Source: an uncultured Lachnospiraceae bacterium
GTDB lineage: Bacteria > Bacillota > Clostridia > Lachnospirales > Lachnospiraceae
Assembly (NCBI GenBank): GCA_949740535.1
Contig: CATJHO010000105.1
Coordinates: 1-38,484, forward strand
Reading direction: 5' to 3'
DNA length: 38,484 nt
The notes under the pieces were generated by a model that saw only the letters and a program-made list of their open reading frames with translations, searched no databases and was not told where the DNA came from. The position numbers and the translations under genes were made by a program. Below are positions 16,702 through 24,332 of the stretch, one piece after another (within the stretch, counting starts at the first letter, position 1; every line of letters begins with the position of its first letter).

Positions 16702-18333
16702 ATGAAACGAAGAAGTGTAAGATATCTTTCCTTATTGACAGCCTTATGCTGCAGCATAATGTTCCTGTCCGCATGCGGCGGAGGAGCAAAAGCGCCCCAG
16801 GGGGATACACCGGAACAGACAGAGCAGGCAGAGGAAGCTTCCGTGATCGTGGCTATGGGACCAAACTCCGAGCCGGAGGCAGGCTTTGACCCGGCCTGCG
16901 GCTGGGGGGCAGGGGAGCATGTACACGAGCCCCTGATTCAGAGCACGCTGACCGTTACCAATCCGGATCTCTCCATCGGATATGATCTGGCTGTGGATAT
17001 GAAGGCCAGTGAGGATGGCATGACCTGGACGGTAACCATCCGGGACGATGTGAAGTTCACAGACGGCGAGCCTCTAAAAGCTTCTGATGTGGCATTTACC
17101 TATAATACCGTAAAGGAGTCAAGCTCGGTAAACGACTTTACCATGCTGGAGGAAGCAGTGGCAGTGGATGACACAACTGTGGAATTTCATATGGCCCAGG
17201 CGTATTCCATCTGGCCTTATACCATGGCCATTGTAGGAATTGTGCCGGAACATGCCTATGGTCCTGATTATGGCAGGAACCCCATTGGTTCCGGACGGTA
17301 TCTGTTAAAGCAGTGGGACAAGGGACAGCAGATTATCTTTGAGGCCAATCCGGATTATTACGGAGAGGAAATCAAGATGAAGAAGGTCACCATTGTATTT
17401 ATGGAAGAGGATGCTGCTTTTGCGGCGGCAAAGGCAGGACAGGTGGATCTGGCATACACGGCTTCGGCCTACTCGGATCAGACCATAGACGGCTATGAGC
17501 TTCTGGCTTTTGAGACCGTGGATAACAGAGGCTTTAATCTTCCGGCAGTTCCGGCCGGGAGAGGTAAGGACGGAGCAGCCATTGGAAATGATTTTACCAG
17601 CGATCGGGAAGTGCGCCGGGCTGTCAATATCGGCCTCGATCGGCAGGAAATGCTGGAAAATGTGGTAAACGGCTATGGAACACCGGCTTACAGTGTCTGT
17701 GATAAAATGCCCTGGTACAATCCCTCAGCAGAGGTAACGTATGATCCGGAGGCGGCCAAAGCGATTTTAAAAGAGGCAGGATGGGTGGAAGGCTCTGACG
17801 GCATTCGGGAGAAGAATGGCGTGCGCGCGGCATTTCATCTGCTGTACCCGGCCAGTGATTCCCTGCGGCAGGCCCTGGCAGCTGATACCCAGAATCAGTT
17901 AAGGGAGCTGGGCATTGAGGTCACCATAGAAGGGGTGGGCTGGGATACGGCCTACGATCGGGCCCAGGCAGAGCCTCTTATGTGGGGCTGGGGCGCACAT
18001 TCCCCCATGGAGCTCTATAATATTTACCACACTCTGGATCAGGGACTGGCAGGGTACTCCCCCTACACCAATGAGACCGTAGATCAATATATGGATGAGG
18101 CTCTGGCTGCCAGTGATCTGGATACTTCCTATGAGCTTTGGCAGAAGGCCCAGTGGGATGGAATCACCGGTATCACGCAGGAAGGAGATATCCCTTGGAT
18201 CTGGCTGGTGAATATTGACCATCTCTACTGGTCCCGGAGCAGTTTGAAGGTGGCGGAGCAGAAACTGCATCCCCATGGCCACGGATGGTCCATTGTCAAC
18301 AATGTGGATCAGTGGACCTGGCAGGAGCTGTGA
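16702..18333 (+). CDS. Nickel/peptide-type ABC substrate-binding lipoprotein (SBP_bac_5)
   Basis: Extracellular lipoprotein of 543 aa. The signal peptide ends in lipobox LSAC (Cys25). The body is an SBP_bac_5 protein (TWTVTIRDDVKFTDGEPLKA, SDVAFTYNTVKE, NPIGSGRYLLKQW, VRRAVNIGLDRQEM, DPEAAKAILKEAGW). This family feeds Opp/Dpp peptide and Nik metal importers. Two His clusters stand out: His73 and His75 in EHVHE close to the mature N-terminus, and His523, His525 and His527 in HPHGHGW near the C-terminus. These would suit bound metal or a metal complex, but no ligand has been established. It is the first gene of a complete five-gene importer. Confidence 0.85.
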   Translation: MKRRSVRYLSLLTALCCSIMFLSACGGGAKAPQGDTPEQTEQAEEASVIVAMGPNSEPEAGFDPACGWGAGEHVHEPLIQSTLTVTNPDLSIGYDLAVDMKASEDGMTWTVTIRDDVKFTDGEPLKASDVAFTYNTVKESSSVNDFTMLEEAVAVDDTTVEFHMAQAYSIWPYTMAIVGIVPEHAYGPDYGRNPIGSGRYLLKQWDKGQQIIFEANPDYYGEEIKMKKVTIVFMEEDAAFAAAKAGQVDLAYTASAYSDQTIDGYELLAFETVDNRGFNLPAVPAGRGKDGAAIGNDFTSDREVRRAVNIGLDRQEMLENVVNGYGTPAYSVCDKMPWYNPSAEVTYDPEAAKAILKEAGWVEGSDGIREKNGVRAAFHLLYPASDSLRQALAADTQNQLRELGIEVTIEGVGWDTAYDRAQAEPLMWGWGAHSPMELYNIYHTLDQGLAGYSPYTNETVDQYMDEALAASDLDTSYELWQKAQWDGITGITQEGDIPWIWLVNIDHLYWSRSSLKVAEQKLHPHGHGWSIVNNVDQWTWQEL

Positions 18334-18378
18334 AATAATGAACAGACCCATTATAACCAACCTATAAAAAGCAAAGCA

Positions 18379-18399
18379 GGAGCTGCTTTAAGCGGCTCC
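18379..18399 (+). terminator. Stem-loop between binding protein and permease (attenuator)
   Basis: GGAGCTGC pairs with GCGGCTCC across a five-base TTTAA loop (8 bp, one G-U). A short CCTTT follows. It lies in the 92-base gap after the binding-protein gene, where partial termination would keep binding protein in excess over the permease. Confidence 0.55.
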
Positions 18400-18425
18400 C
18401 CTTTGTGCGTTTAAGAGGTAAGCTT

Positions 18426-19418
18426 GTGAAAAGTCATTTTATGTTTGTGGGAAAACAATTGATCCGCATGATTCTGCTGCTGATTTGTGTCAGTATTGCA
18501 GCATTTTTTCTGGTGTCTGTCTCTCCGGTGGACCCGCTGCAGGCAAATGTAGGACAGGCGGCTTTGGGAAGCATGAGTCAGGAGCAGATTGCGAAGCTGA
18601 ATGCTTACTGGGGTGTGGGAGAGCCTGCCATGTCCCGCTTTCTTGCCTGGGCATCTGATTTTTTCCGGGGAGATATGGGAATTTCTCTTCTGTACCGGAG
18701 ACCCGTGGCAGAGGTGATCGCTGTGAAATTCGTGAATTCTATCTGGCTGCTGGCTGCTGCCTGGATGATTTCCGGGATAATGGGATTTCTGCTGGGCGTG
18801 CTGGCGGGAATGAAGCGGGGAACATGGATAGACAGGGCTGTCAAAGGATATTCTCTAATGATTGCCAGCACCCCGGCCTTTTGGCTGGCTCTGGTGCTTC
18901 TGATGGTGTTTGCCGTGTGGCTGCAGATTCTGCCGGTGGGCTTAAGCGTCCCTATCGGTATGGAGGCAGAGGGAGTGACGCTGGCGGATCGAATCCGTCA
19001 CGCCATTCTTCCGGCTCTGACATTGAGCATCACAGGGGTTTCCAATATCGCGCTTCATACAAGGGAAAAAATGATTGACATAATGGAAAGCGATTACGTG
19101 CTCTTTGCCAGGGCAAGAGGAGAAAGCTCCTGGAGCATTTTTAAGAATCACGGCTTTCGGAATGTGGTTCTTCCGGCCATAACCCTGCAGTTTGCTTCCA
19201 TCAGCGAGATATTCGGCGGTTCCGTGCTGGTTGAGCAGATCTTTTCTTATCCGGGTCTGGGGCAGGCAGCGGTGACGGCGGGAATCGGAAGTGACGTTCC
19301 CCTGCTCCTGGGTGTGACAGTGATCAGTGCAGCCATAGTATTTGGCGGAAATCTCACAGCCAATCTTCTGTATGGTGTGGTAGATCCCCGTATCCGAAGA
19401 GGAGGTGCCAAAAAGTGA
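18426..19418 (+). CDS. ABC permease, NikB/DppB-like
   Basis: Membrane subunit of 330 aa, BPD_transp_1 family. It has the N-terminal TM (MILLLICVSIAAFFLVSVSP), a conserved DPL...NVGQAAL stretch, and the EAA loop region ending in ARGESSWSIFKNHGFRNVVLP, then GSVLVEQIFSYPGLGQAA. Start choice: GTG at 18426 has AAGAGG seven bases upstream. GTG at 18405 and ATG at 18441 are alternatives. Its stop overlaps the next permease start (GTGA), indicating coupled translation. Confidence 0.88.
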   Translation: MKSHFMFVGKQLIRMILLLICVSIAAFFLVSVSPVDPLQANVGQAALGSMSQEQIAKLNAYWGVGEPAMSRFLAWASDFFRGDMGISLLYRRPVAEVIAVKFVNSIWLLAAAWMISGIMGFLLGVLAGMKRGTWIDRAVKGYSLMIASTPAFWLALVLLMVFAVWLQILPVGLSVPIGMEAEGVTLADRIRHAILPALTLSITGVSNIALHTREKMIDIMESDYVLFARARGESSWSIFKNHGFRNVVLPAITLQFASISEIFGGSVLVEQIFSYPGLGQAAVTAGIGSDVPLLLGVTVISAAIVFGGNLTANLLYGVVDPRIRRGGAKK

Positions 19419-20239
19419 GACGAATAAATGGAAGAGAGCGCACGGTTTTGTGGTTTGGGGGCGCGCTGCTGTTTCTGGCGCTGATTACCATAGGCGGCCG
19501 GTTTCTGGCAGAGAAAGCCATGGTGACGGATTTCTCCAGAAAGAATCTGGCTCCCTGTCCGGCGTATCTCTTTGGTACCGACTGGATGGGAAGAGATATG
19601 TTTGTCCGGACCCTTACCGGACTGTCGATGAGCATCCGTATTGGATTTTTGGCGGCAGGGGTCAGCGCGCTTCTGGCTCTGATTCTGGGAACTGCCTCAG
19701 CGGTCATGGGCAGGGCTGTGGATTCGGTTATTACCTGGATCATTGATCTGGTTATGGGCATTCCTCATATTCTGCTGCTGATCCTTATTTCCTATGCCTG
19801 CGGGAAGGGATTTAAGGGTGTGGTCATCGGCGTGTCGCTGACCCACTGGACATCTCTGGCCCGGCTCATCCGGGGAGAGGTTCTGCAGCTGAAAGAAGCA
19901 GCGTATATCAAAGCTGCGGGGAAGCTGGGCATGAGCCGCTTTAAGACTGCCTGGAAGCATATGGTGCCCCATCTGCTTCCACAGTTCCTGGTGGGATTGA
20001 TTCTTCTTTTTCCCCATGCGATACTCCATGAGGCCAGCATTACCTTTCTGGGGTTCGGCCTTTCTCCGGAGCAGCCGGCCATTGGCGTGATTCTCTCAGA
20101 GAGTATGCAGTATCTGGCTATGGGAAAATGGTGGCTGGCCCTGTTCCCAGGACTGCTTCTGGCAGGAACGGCCGCGCTTTTTGATGTGGCGGGAGAGAGT
20201 CTGCGGAAACTCCTGGATCCGGGAAGCGCGCACAGATAG
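19415..20239 (+). CDS. ABC permease, NikC/DppC-like
   Basis: Second BPD_transp_1 permease, 274 aa. It carries the DppC/NikC hallmark LFGTDWMGRDMFVRTLTG after the first TM, SMSIRIGFLAAGVSALLALI, and the EAA loop in YIKAAGKLGMSRFKTAWKHM with HEASITFLGFGL and PAIGVILSES after it. It begins with GTG overlapping the upstream stop by four bases, with GAGGAGG nearby. It forms the translocation pore with the NikB-like subunit. Confidence 0.9.
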   Translation: MRRINGRERTVLWFGGALLFLALITIGGRFLAEKAMVTDFSRKNLAPCPAYLFGTDWMGRDMFVRTLTGLSMSIRIGFLAAGVSALLALILGTASAVMGRAVDSVITWIIDLVMGIPHILLLILISYACGKGFKGVVIGVSLTHWTSLARLIRGEVLQLKEAAYIKAAGKLGMSRFKTAWKHMVPHLLPQFLVGLILLFPHAILHEASITFLGFGLSPEQPAIGVILSESMQYLAMGKWWLALFPGLLLAGTAALFDVAGESLRKLLDPGSAHR

Positions 20240-20297
20240 GGAAACAGTACCTCTGGAACCGTGCCAGGCGGTTTTTATGACAGCAGAGAGGCAGGGA

Positions 20298-21239
20298 ATG
20301 GATAAAGATACTATGAAAAAGAACATTATATTGGAGATTCAGAATCTGTCCGTCTCCTTTCAGCAGTATGGCAGGGGCTTTGCCATGACAGATTTAGACG
20401 TGATTCGAGATTTGAACGTGACGGTTCATGAAGGGGAAATCGTAGCGGCTGTAGGCTCCAGCGGTTCCGGGAAAAGCCTTCTGGCTCATGGAATCCTGGG
20501 AATTCTGCCCTACAATGCCAGTCTTGGCGGAAGGATTCTCTATGAGGGAGAGGAGCTGACCCAGAAGCGCAAAGAGGAGCTTCGGGGAAATGAGATTGTG
20601 CTGGTGCCTCAGAGCGTGGCTTTTTTGGATCCTCTGATGAAGATAGGTCCCCAGATTCGAAAAGGGAAAAAGGATCCTGGCTCCAGAAAAAAGCTGGATG
20701 AGATTTTTGAGGGTTACCATCTGAAGCAGGAGGTGCAGGACCTTTACCCCTTTGAACTGTCAGGCGGTATGAACCGGCGGGTGCTGGTCTCCACTGCCAT
20801 GATGGGAAATCCCCGGCTGGTGATTGCCGACGAGCCCACACCGGGCCTTCATATGAACATGGTCCGCCGGGTTATGAGCCATTTCCGGGAGCTTGCGGAT
20901 CAGGGAGCGGGGGTTCTGCTCATTACCCATGATCTGGAACAGGCCTTAGAGACTGCGGACCGGGTCGTGGTATTCTATGCGGGAACAACGGTGGAGGACG
21001 CAGATGTAAAGGATTTTGGAGCCGAGGAGACCCTGCGGCATCCATATTCCCAGGCACTGTGGCGGGCCCTTCCCCAGAACGGCTTCCAGTTTATCACGGG
21101 AACTCAGCCTTATGTGAAGGATATGCCAAAGGGATGTCCCTTTGCGCCCAGGTGTGAACGGTGCCGGGAGGACTGTAAGGGAGAGATTCCTTACCGGGAG
21201 ATCCGAGGCGGGAAAGTCCGCTGCCTGCACACAGAATAA
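20298..21239 (+). CDS. ABC ATPase, NikD/DppD-like
   Basis: Cytoplasmic ATPase of 313 aa. Walker A is GSSGSGKSLLA, the signature is LSGGMNRRVLV, Walker B is LVIADEPTPGL and the switch His is in LITHDLEQALE. The C-terminal oligopeptide/dipeptide extension has the family's Cys pattern (GCPFAPRCERC, then C in EDCKGE and VRCLH). The frame is open from 20181 inside the permease gene, but homology and the GAGAGG at 20286-20291 support the ATG at 20298. It probably pairs with the shorter ATPase that follows. Confidence 0.87.
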   Translation: MDKDTMKKNIILEIQNLSVSFQQYGRGFAMTDLDVIRDLNVTVHEGEIVAAVGSSGSGKSLLAHGILGILPYNASLGGRILYEGEELTQKRKEELRGNEIVLVPQSVAFLDPLMKIGPQIRKGKKDPGSRKKLDEIFEGYHLKQEVQDLYPFELSGGMNRRVLVSTAMMGNPRLVIADEPTPGLHMNMVRRVMSHFRELADQGAGVLLITHDLEQALETADRVVVFYAGTTVEDADVKDFGAEETLRHPYSQALWRALPQNGFQFITGTQPYVKDMPKGCPFAPRCERCREDCKGEIPYREIRGGKVRCLHTE

Positions 21240-21256
21240 AACGGCAATGCATATAT

Positions 21257-21318
21257 CTGCAGAACTGGAATAAAAAACAGCAGTGGATGTAACTGCAGAA
21301 CTGAAATAGGAGACTGTA
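21257..21318 (+). repeat. Degenerate tandem repeat, copy set A (two units, period 36)
   Basis: CTGCAGAACTG at 21257-21267 recurs at 21293-21303, each followed by (G)AAATA/GAATA. The first unit continues through ACAGCAG and TGGATGT. The second leads directly into the AGGAG ribosome binding site of the next gene. A clearly related array lies at 27905-27987 before an unrelated gene. Confidence 0.65.
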
Positions 21319-21930
21319 ATGGAACTGGAAGCAAAACACATTTCTTTTCAATATGGATCAGACAGCAGGCAGATATTAAATGATTTCAGCCTCAAGCTGA
21401 CCCAGAAGGAGCGGGTCGGACTGATTGCGCCCAGCGGCTTTGGAAAGACTACTTTCTGTAAAATTCTTGCAGGCTATGAGAAGCCGGATCAGGGAGAGAT
21501 TCTGCTTGATGGACGGCCTCTGGCTGAATACAAGGGCTATTGTCCGGTTCAAATGATCTGGCAGCACCCGGAACACCTGGTGAATCCGCGGCTTCGCATG
21601 CGGGAGGTTCTGGCAGAGGGGGATCACCTGGAAGGGCGGATCGTGGAAGGCCTCGGCATTGAGCCGGACTGGCTGAACCGTTATCCGGCAGAGCTGTCCG
21701 GCGGAGAGCTGCAGCGGTTCTGTATCGCAAGGGCATTAGGAGAGCGGACGCGGTTTATTCTGGCAGATGAGATCAGTACGATGCTGGATCTGATAACCCA
21801 GAGTCAGATTTGGAGCTTTCTGGTTCAGGAGACTAGGCAGCGGGGAATCGGCCTTCTGGCGGTAAGCCATAACCTGCCTCTGCTTCAACAGGTGTGTACG
21901 CGGGTGGAGGACCTGGAGCAGAGAGATTAG
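21319..21930 (+). CDS. Short ABC ATPase, NikE/DppF-like
   Basis: ATPase of 203 aa. Walker A is PSGFGKTTFCK, the Q-loop is QMIWQHPEHLVNPRLRM (typical of NikE/DppF), the signature is LSGGELQRFCIARAL, Walker B is FILADEIST and the switch His is in AVSHNLPL. It is shorter than usual for NikE/DppF (about 250 aa or more) because the C-terminal oligopeptide/dipeptide extension is missing. All nucleotide-binding motifs are present, so it is probably functional as the partner of the longer ATPase. The start follows AATAGGAG, which forms the end of the upstream repeat. Confidence 0.83.
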   Translation: MELEAKHISFQYGSDSRQILNDFSLKLTQKERVGLIAPSGFGKTTFCKILAGYEKPDQGEILLDGRPLAEYKGYCPVQMIWQHPEHLVNPRLRMREVLAEGDHLEGRIVEGLGIEPDWLNRYPAELSGGELQRFCIARALGERTRFILADEISTMLDLITQSQIWSFLVQETRQRGIGLLAVSHNLPLLQQVCTRVEDLEQRD

Positions 21931-22069
21931 ATGAGATCCTGTTTTATATTTAATTTGGAAAAAATAGACTTTTTTAATAGAGATATTTGCGGTATACTAG
22001 TAAGAAAGGCTTACATGGAACACATAAATTTCCACATAATTCCATAAAACAATAGAGAGGAGAGATTTT

Positions 22070-22381
22070 ATGGCAGTGATAGAAATTACAGAACAGAATT
22101 TTGAACAGGAGGTATTGAAGTCCGACATCCCTGTGCTGGTGGACTTCTGGGCGGTGTGGTGCGGACCCTGCCGGATGCAGGGGCCGATTGTCGATGAGCT
22201 GGCAGAAGAGGTAAACAGTGTGAAGGTTGGCAAGCTGGATGTGGATGCCAATGGCAGGCTGGCGCAGCAGTATGGAGTGATGAACATCCCCACACTGCTT
22301 GTATTCAAGAATGGAAAAGTTGCAGGAAGTGCTGTGGGTCTGCAGTCCAAGGAGGGGCTGAAGGAGCTTCTGGGATTGTAA
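22070..22381 (+). CDS. trxA: Thioredoxin
   Basis: A 103-aa cytoplasmic disulfide reductase with the classical fold and active site WCGPC in DFWAVWCGPCRMQGP. The cis-proline loop is NIPTLLVFKNGK. GGAGAGGAG precedes the ATG. A likely -10 (TATACT at 21993-21998) without a clear -35 lies upstream. The reductase gene follows after 44 bases, forming a thioredoxin system. Confidence 0.95.
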   Translation: MAVIEITEQNFEQEVLKSDIPVLVDFWAVWCGPCRMQGPIVDELAEEVNSVKVGKLDVDANGRLAQQYGVMNIPTLLVFKNGKVAGSAVGLQSKEGLKELLGL

Positions 22382-22425
22382 AAACGGTAACTGTTTTAAG
22401 ACAGACGGAAGGATAATTAAGTAAA

Positions 22426-23298
22426 ATGATGTATGATGCGGTTATGGTCGGCAGCGGGCCGGCGGGGTTGTCGGCGGCTCTCTATACCAGCCGGGCCAAT
22501 CTGAAGACACTTGTGATTGGAAAAGACCGGGGAGCTTTAGAAAAGGCTGACCGGATTGAGAACTATTTCGGAATGGCAGAGCCGGTTTCCGGCTGCGAGC
22601 TGGTAGAGAATACCATGACACAGGCCCAGAATCTGGGCGTGGAGCTGGCGGAAGATGAGATCTTTCATATTTCCTGGGACGGTCATTTTGTCCTGGAAGG
22701 GAAGAACGGAGCGTATGAGGCCCTGTCCGTACTTTTGGCCACAGGAGCCGGCCGGAAAACACTGAAGATAAAAGGAATGAGGGAGCTGGAAGGAAGAGGG
22801 ATCAGCTACTGTGCCGTCTGCGATGCTTTTTTTTACCGGGGAAAGGATGTGGCGGTTCTTGGAAATGAAGCCTATGCCATTCATGAGCTTGGCCAGCTTC
22901 TTCCGGTGGTGCAGTCTGTCACTCTGCTGACCAACGGGCAGGAGCTTAAAGAGGAAGTGCCGGAGGGAGTGCGTGTGGTTAAGGAGCCCCTAATCTCCGT
23001 GGACGGCACGGACCGGGTAGAAGGCGTAACCTTTGCGGATGGAAGTACCCTTCTGGCAGAAGGCCTTTTTGTGGCGCTGGGAAGCGCGGGCGCCATGGAG
23101 CTTGCCAGAAAAGCGGGAGCTTTCACAGAGGGGCAGAATATTAAGGTTAATGAGCGCATGGAGACCAATGTTCCGGGGCTGTATGCAGCCGGGGACTGCA
23201 TTGGCGGGCTTCTTCAGATCTCGACAGCTGTAGGCGAGGGAGCACAGGCTGCGATGTCTATGATTCCTTTTGTGCGGAAGCAGAAGAAATCGAAATAA
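22426..23298 (+). CDS. trxB: Thioredoxin reductase-like flavoprotein, probably ferredoxin-dependent
   Basis: FAD-dependent reductase of 290 aa, slightly shorter than standard TrxB. FAD-binding GSGPAGLSAA is near the N-terminus. The redox Cys pair is C129-A-V-C132 in SYCAVCDAFF, and AAGDC near the C-terminus binds FAD. The pyridine-nucleotide domain is abnormal. Where NADPH-dependent TrxB has GxGxxA, this protein has VLGNEAYAIHEL (Gly146 onward). Where the 2'-phosphate-binding HRRxxxR is expected, it has LTNGQELKE. Loss of both motifs is the hallmark of the ferredoxin-dependent flavin thioredoxin reductase (FFTR) known from Clostridium acetobutylicum. So electrons probably come from ferredoxin and pass to the thioredoxin encoded just upstream. 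A divergent NAD(P)H enzyme is the alternative. Confidence 0.85.
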   Translation: MMYDAVMVGSGPAGLSAALYTSRANLKTLVIGKDRGALEKADRIENYFGMAEPVSGCELVENTMTQAQNLGVELAEDEIFHISWDGHFVLEGKNGAYEALSVLLATGAGRKTLKIKGMRELEGRGISYCAVCDAFFYRGKDVAVLGNEAYAIHELGQLLPVVQSVTLLTNGQELKEEVPEGVRVVKEPLISVDGTDRVEGVTFADGSTLLAEGLFVALGSAGAMELARKAGAFTEGQNIKVNERMETNVPGLYAAGDCIGGLLQISTAVGEGAQAAMSMIPFVRKQKKSK

Positions 23299-23305
23299 AG
23301 CATGT

Positions 23306-23350
23306 AAAGGGGCTGCTGCAGAATCTCTTGTATTTTGCAGCAGCCCCTTT
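23306..23350 (+). terminator. Terminator after the thioredoxin genes
   Basis: AAAGGGGCTGCTGCA at 23306-23320 pairs perfectly over 15 bp with TGCAGCAGCCCCTTT at 23336-23350. There is no extra U-tract beyond the TTT of the stem. Confidence 0.75.
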
Positions 23351-23371
23351 CACAAAGGGAGGAACAGGAAA

Positions 23372-24166
23372 GTGGATACAGAAAAAAAGGCTTTGCTTGT
23401 GGTAAGCTTTGGTACAAGCTTTGGGAGAACCAGGGCCAAGACAATCGATCGGATTGAGGCGGAGCTTGCGGCGGCTTTTCCTGACTATAAGATGTACCGG
23501 GCATGGACCAGCAGGATTATTATAGCAAAGATATTCAGGCGGGATGGAATAAAGATTCCCACAGTGAAGGAAGCCGTGGAGCAGATGCTTGCAGACGGAA
23601 TCCGTGAGGTTCTGATTCAGCCCACGCATCTGATAAACGGCATTGAGAATGAGCGTATGAAGGAAGATGTTCTGGCTTGCGGATCCGGCTTTGAATCCGT
23701 TTCCTTCGCAGAACCGCTTCTGGCAGACACAAAGGACCAGGAGCAGGCGGCAGCAGCTGTCATGGAAGCGTTTACAGAGCTAAAAAAAGATGAGGTGTTG
23801 GTTTTTATGGGCCATGGGACGGCCCATCACGCCAATTCTGTTTATGTATCTCTGGATTCCAAGTTTAAGGAGCTGGGATATGCCAATGTGTTTCTGAGGA
23901 CCGTAGAAGCCGGTTCCTCTCTGGATACATTCATGAAGCGGGTGGGAGAACTTCATCCCAGGAGGGTTCTGCTGGCGCCCTTTATGGTAGTGGCAGGAGA
24001 TCACGCAGTTCACGATATGTCCGGGGAGGACAAGGACTCCTGGCGCAGCCGTTTTGAGGCAAAAGGGTTTCAGGTGGAATGTGTGATGAAGGGCCTGGGA
24101 GAATATCCCGGTATCCGGAAGCTTTACATAGCGCATGCAAAAGAAGCGCTTGCCAAAAGAGCATAA
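23372..24166 (+). CDS. cbiK: Sirohydrochlorin cobaltochelatase, CbiK type
   Basis: Chelatase of 264 aa of the anaerobic (early cobalt insertion) cobalamin route. It places Co2+ into sirohydrochlorin or factor II. The start of the fold is ALLVVSFGTSFGRTRAKTI. Metal/catalytic histidines are His148 in FMGHGTAHHAN and His211 in VAGDHAVHDM, spaced as in Salmonella CbiK. PTHLINGIENERM is also characteristic. There is no signal peptide, so it acts in the cytoplasm. The GTG at 23372 has AGGGAGG upstream and starts exactly at the homology. The frame is open from 23270, but that overlaps trxB and its terminator. No other cobalamin gene is in the window, so it stands alone here. Confidence 0.92.
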   Translation: MDTEKKALLVVSFGTSFGRTRAKTIDRIEAELAAAFPDYKMYRAWTSRIIIAKIFRRDGIKIPTVKEAVEQMLADGIREVLIQPTHLINGIENERMKEDVLACGSGFESVSFAEPLLADTKDQEQAAAAVMEAFTELKKDEVLVFMGHGTAHHANSVYVSLDSKFKELGYANVFLRTVEAGSSLDTFMKRVGELHPRRVLLAPFMVVAGDHAVHDMSGEDKDSWRSRFEAKGFQVECVMKGLGEYPGIRKLYIAHAKEALAKRA

Positions 24167-24202
24167 GAGATACCGCCTCTGCATCTTAATTTTTTATGAA
24201 AA

Positions 24203-24229
24203 TTGTTCACAACTTGTGACGGATATGAT
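24203..24229 (+). promoter_or_regulatory. Putative hydrogenase promoter with palindrome
   Basis: TATGAT at 24224-24229 is a good -10. The only -35-like hexamer is TTGTTC at 24203-24208, at a short 15-bp spacing. TCACAA-C-TTGTGA at 24207-24219 is a perfect 13-base palindrome overlapping it. Its half-sites are in the opposite order to the Rex consensus (TTGTGA...TCACAA). Confidence 0.45.
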
Positions 24230-24332
24230 AAAATTTCTATAAATGTAAAAACAGGCAGTTTCCTATTTTTTGAAAATCCTGCAGATCCGTTGTCCAAACG
24301 CCTGCAAAAATCAGAGAAGAGAGGACAAAAGC

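Noticed and set aside
24203-24220. Rex redox-repressor site before the hydrogenase
   Set aside because: The half-sites occur in the reverse order (TCACAA then TTGTGA) and with a one-base centre, unlike the Rex consensus.
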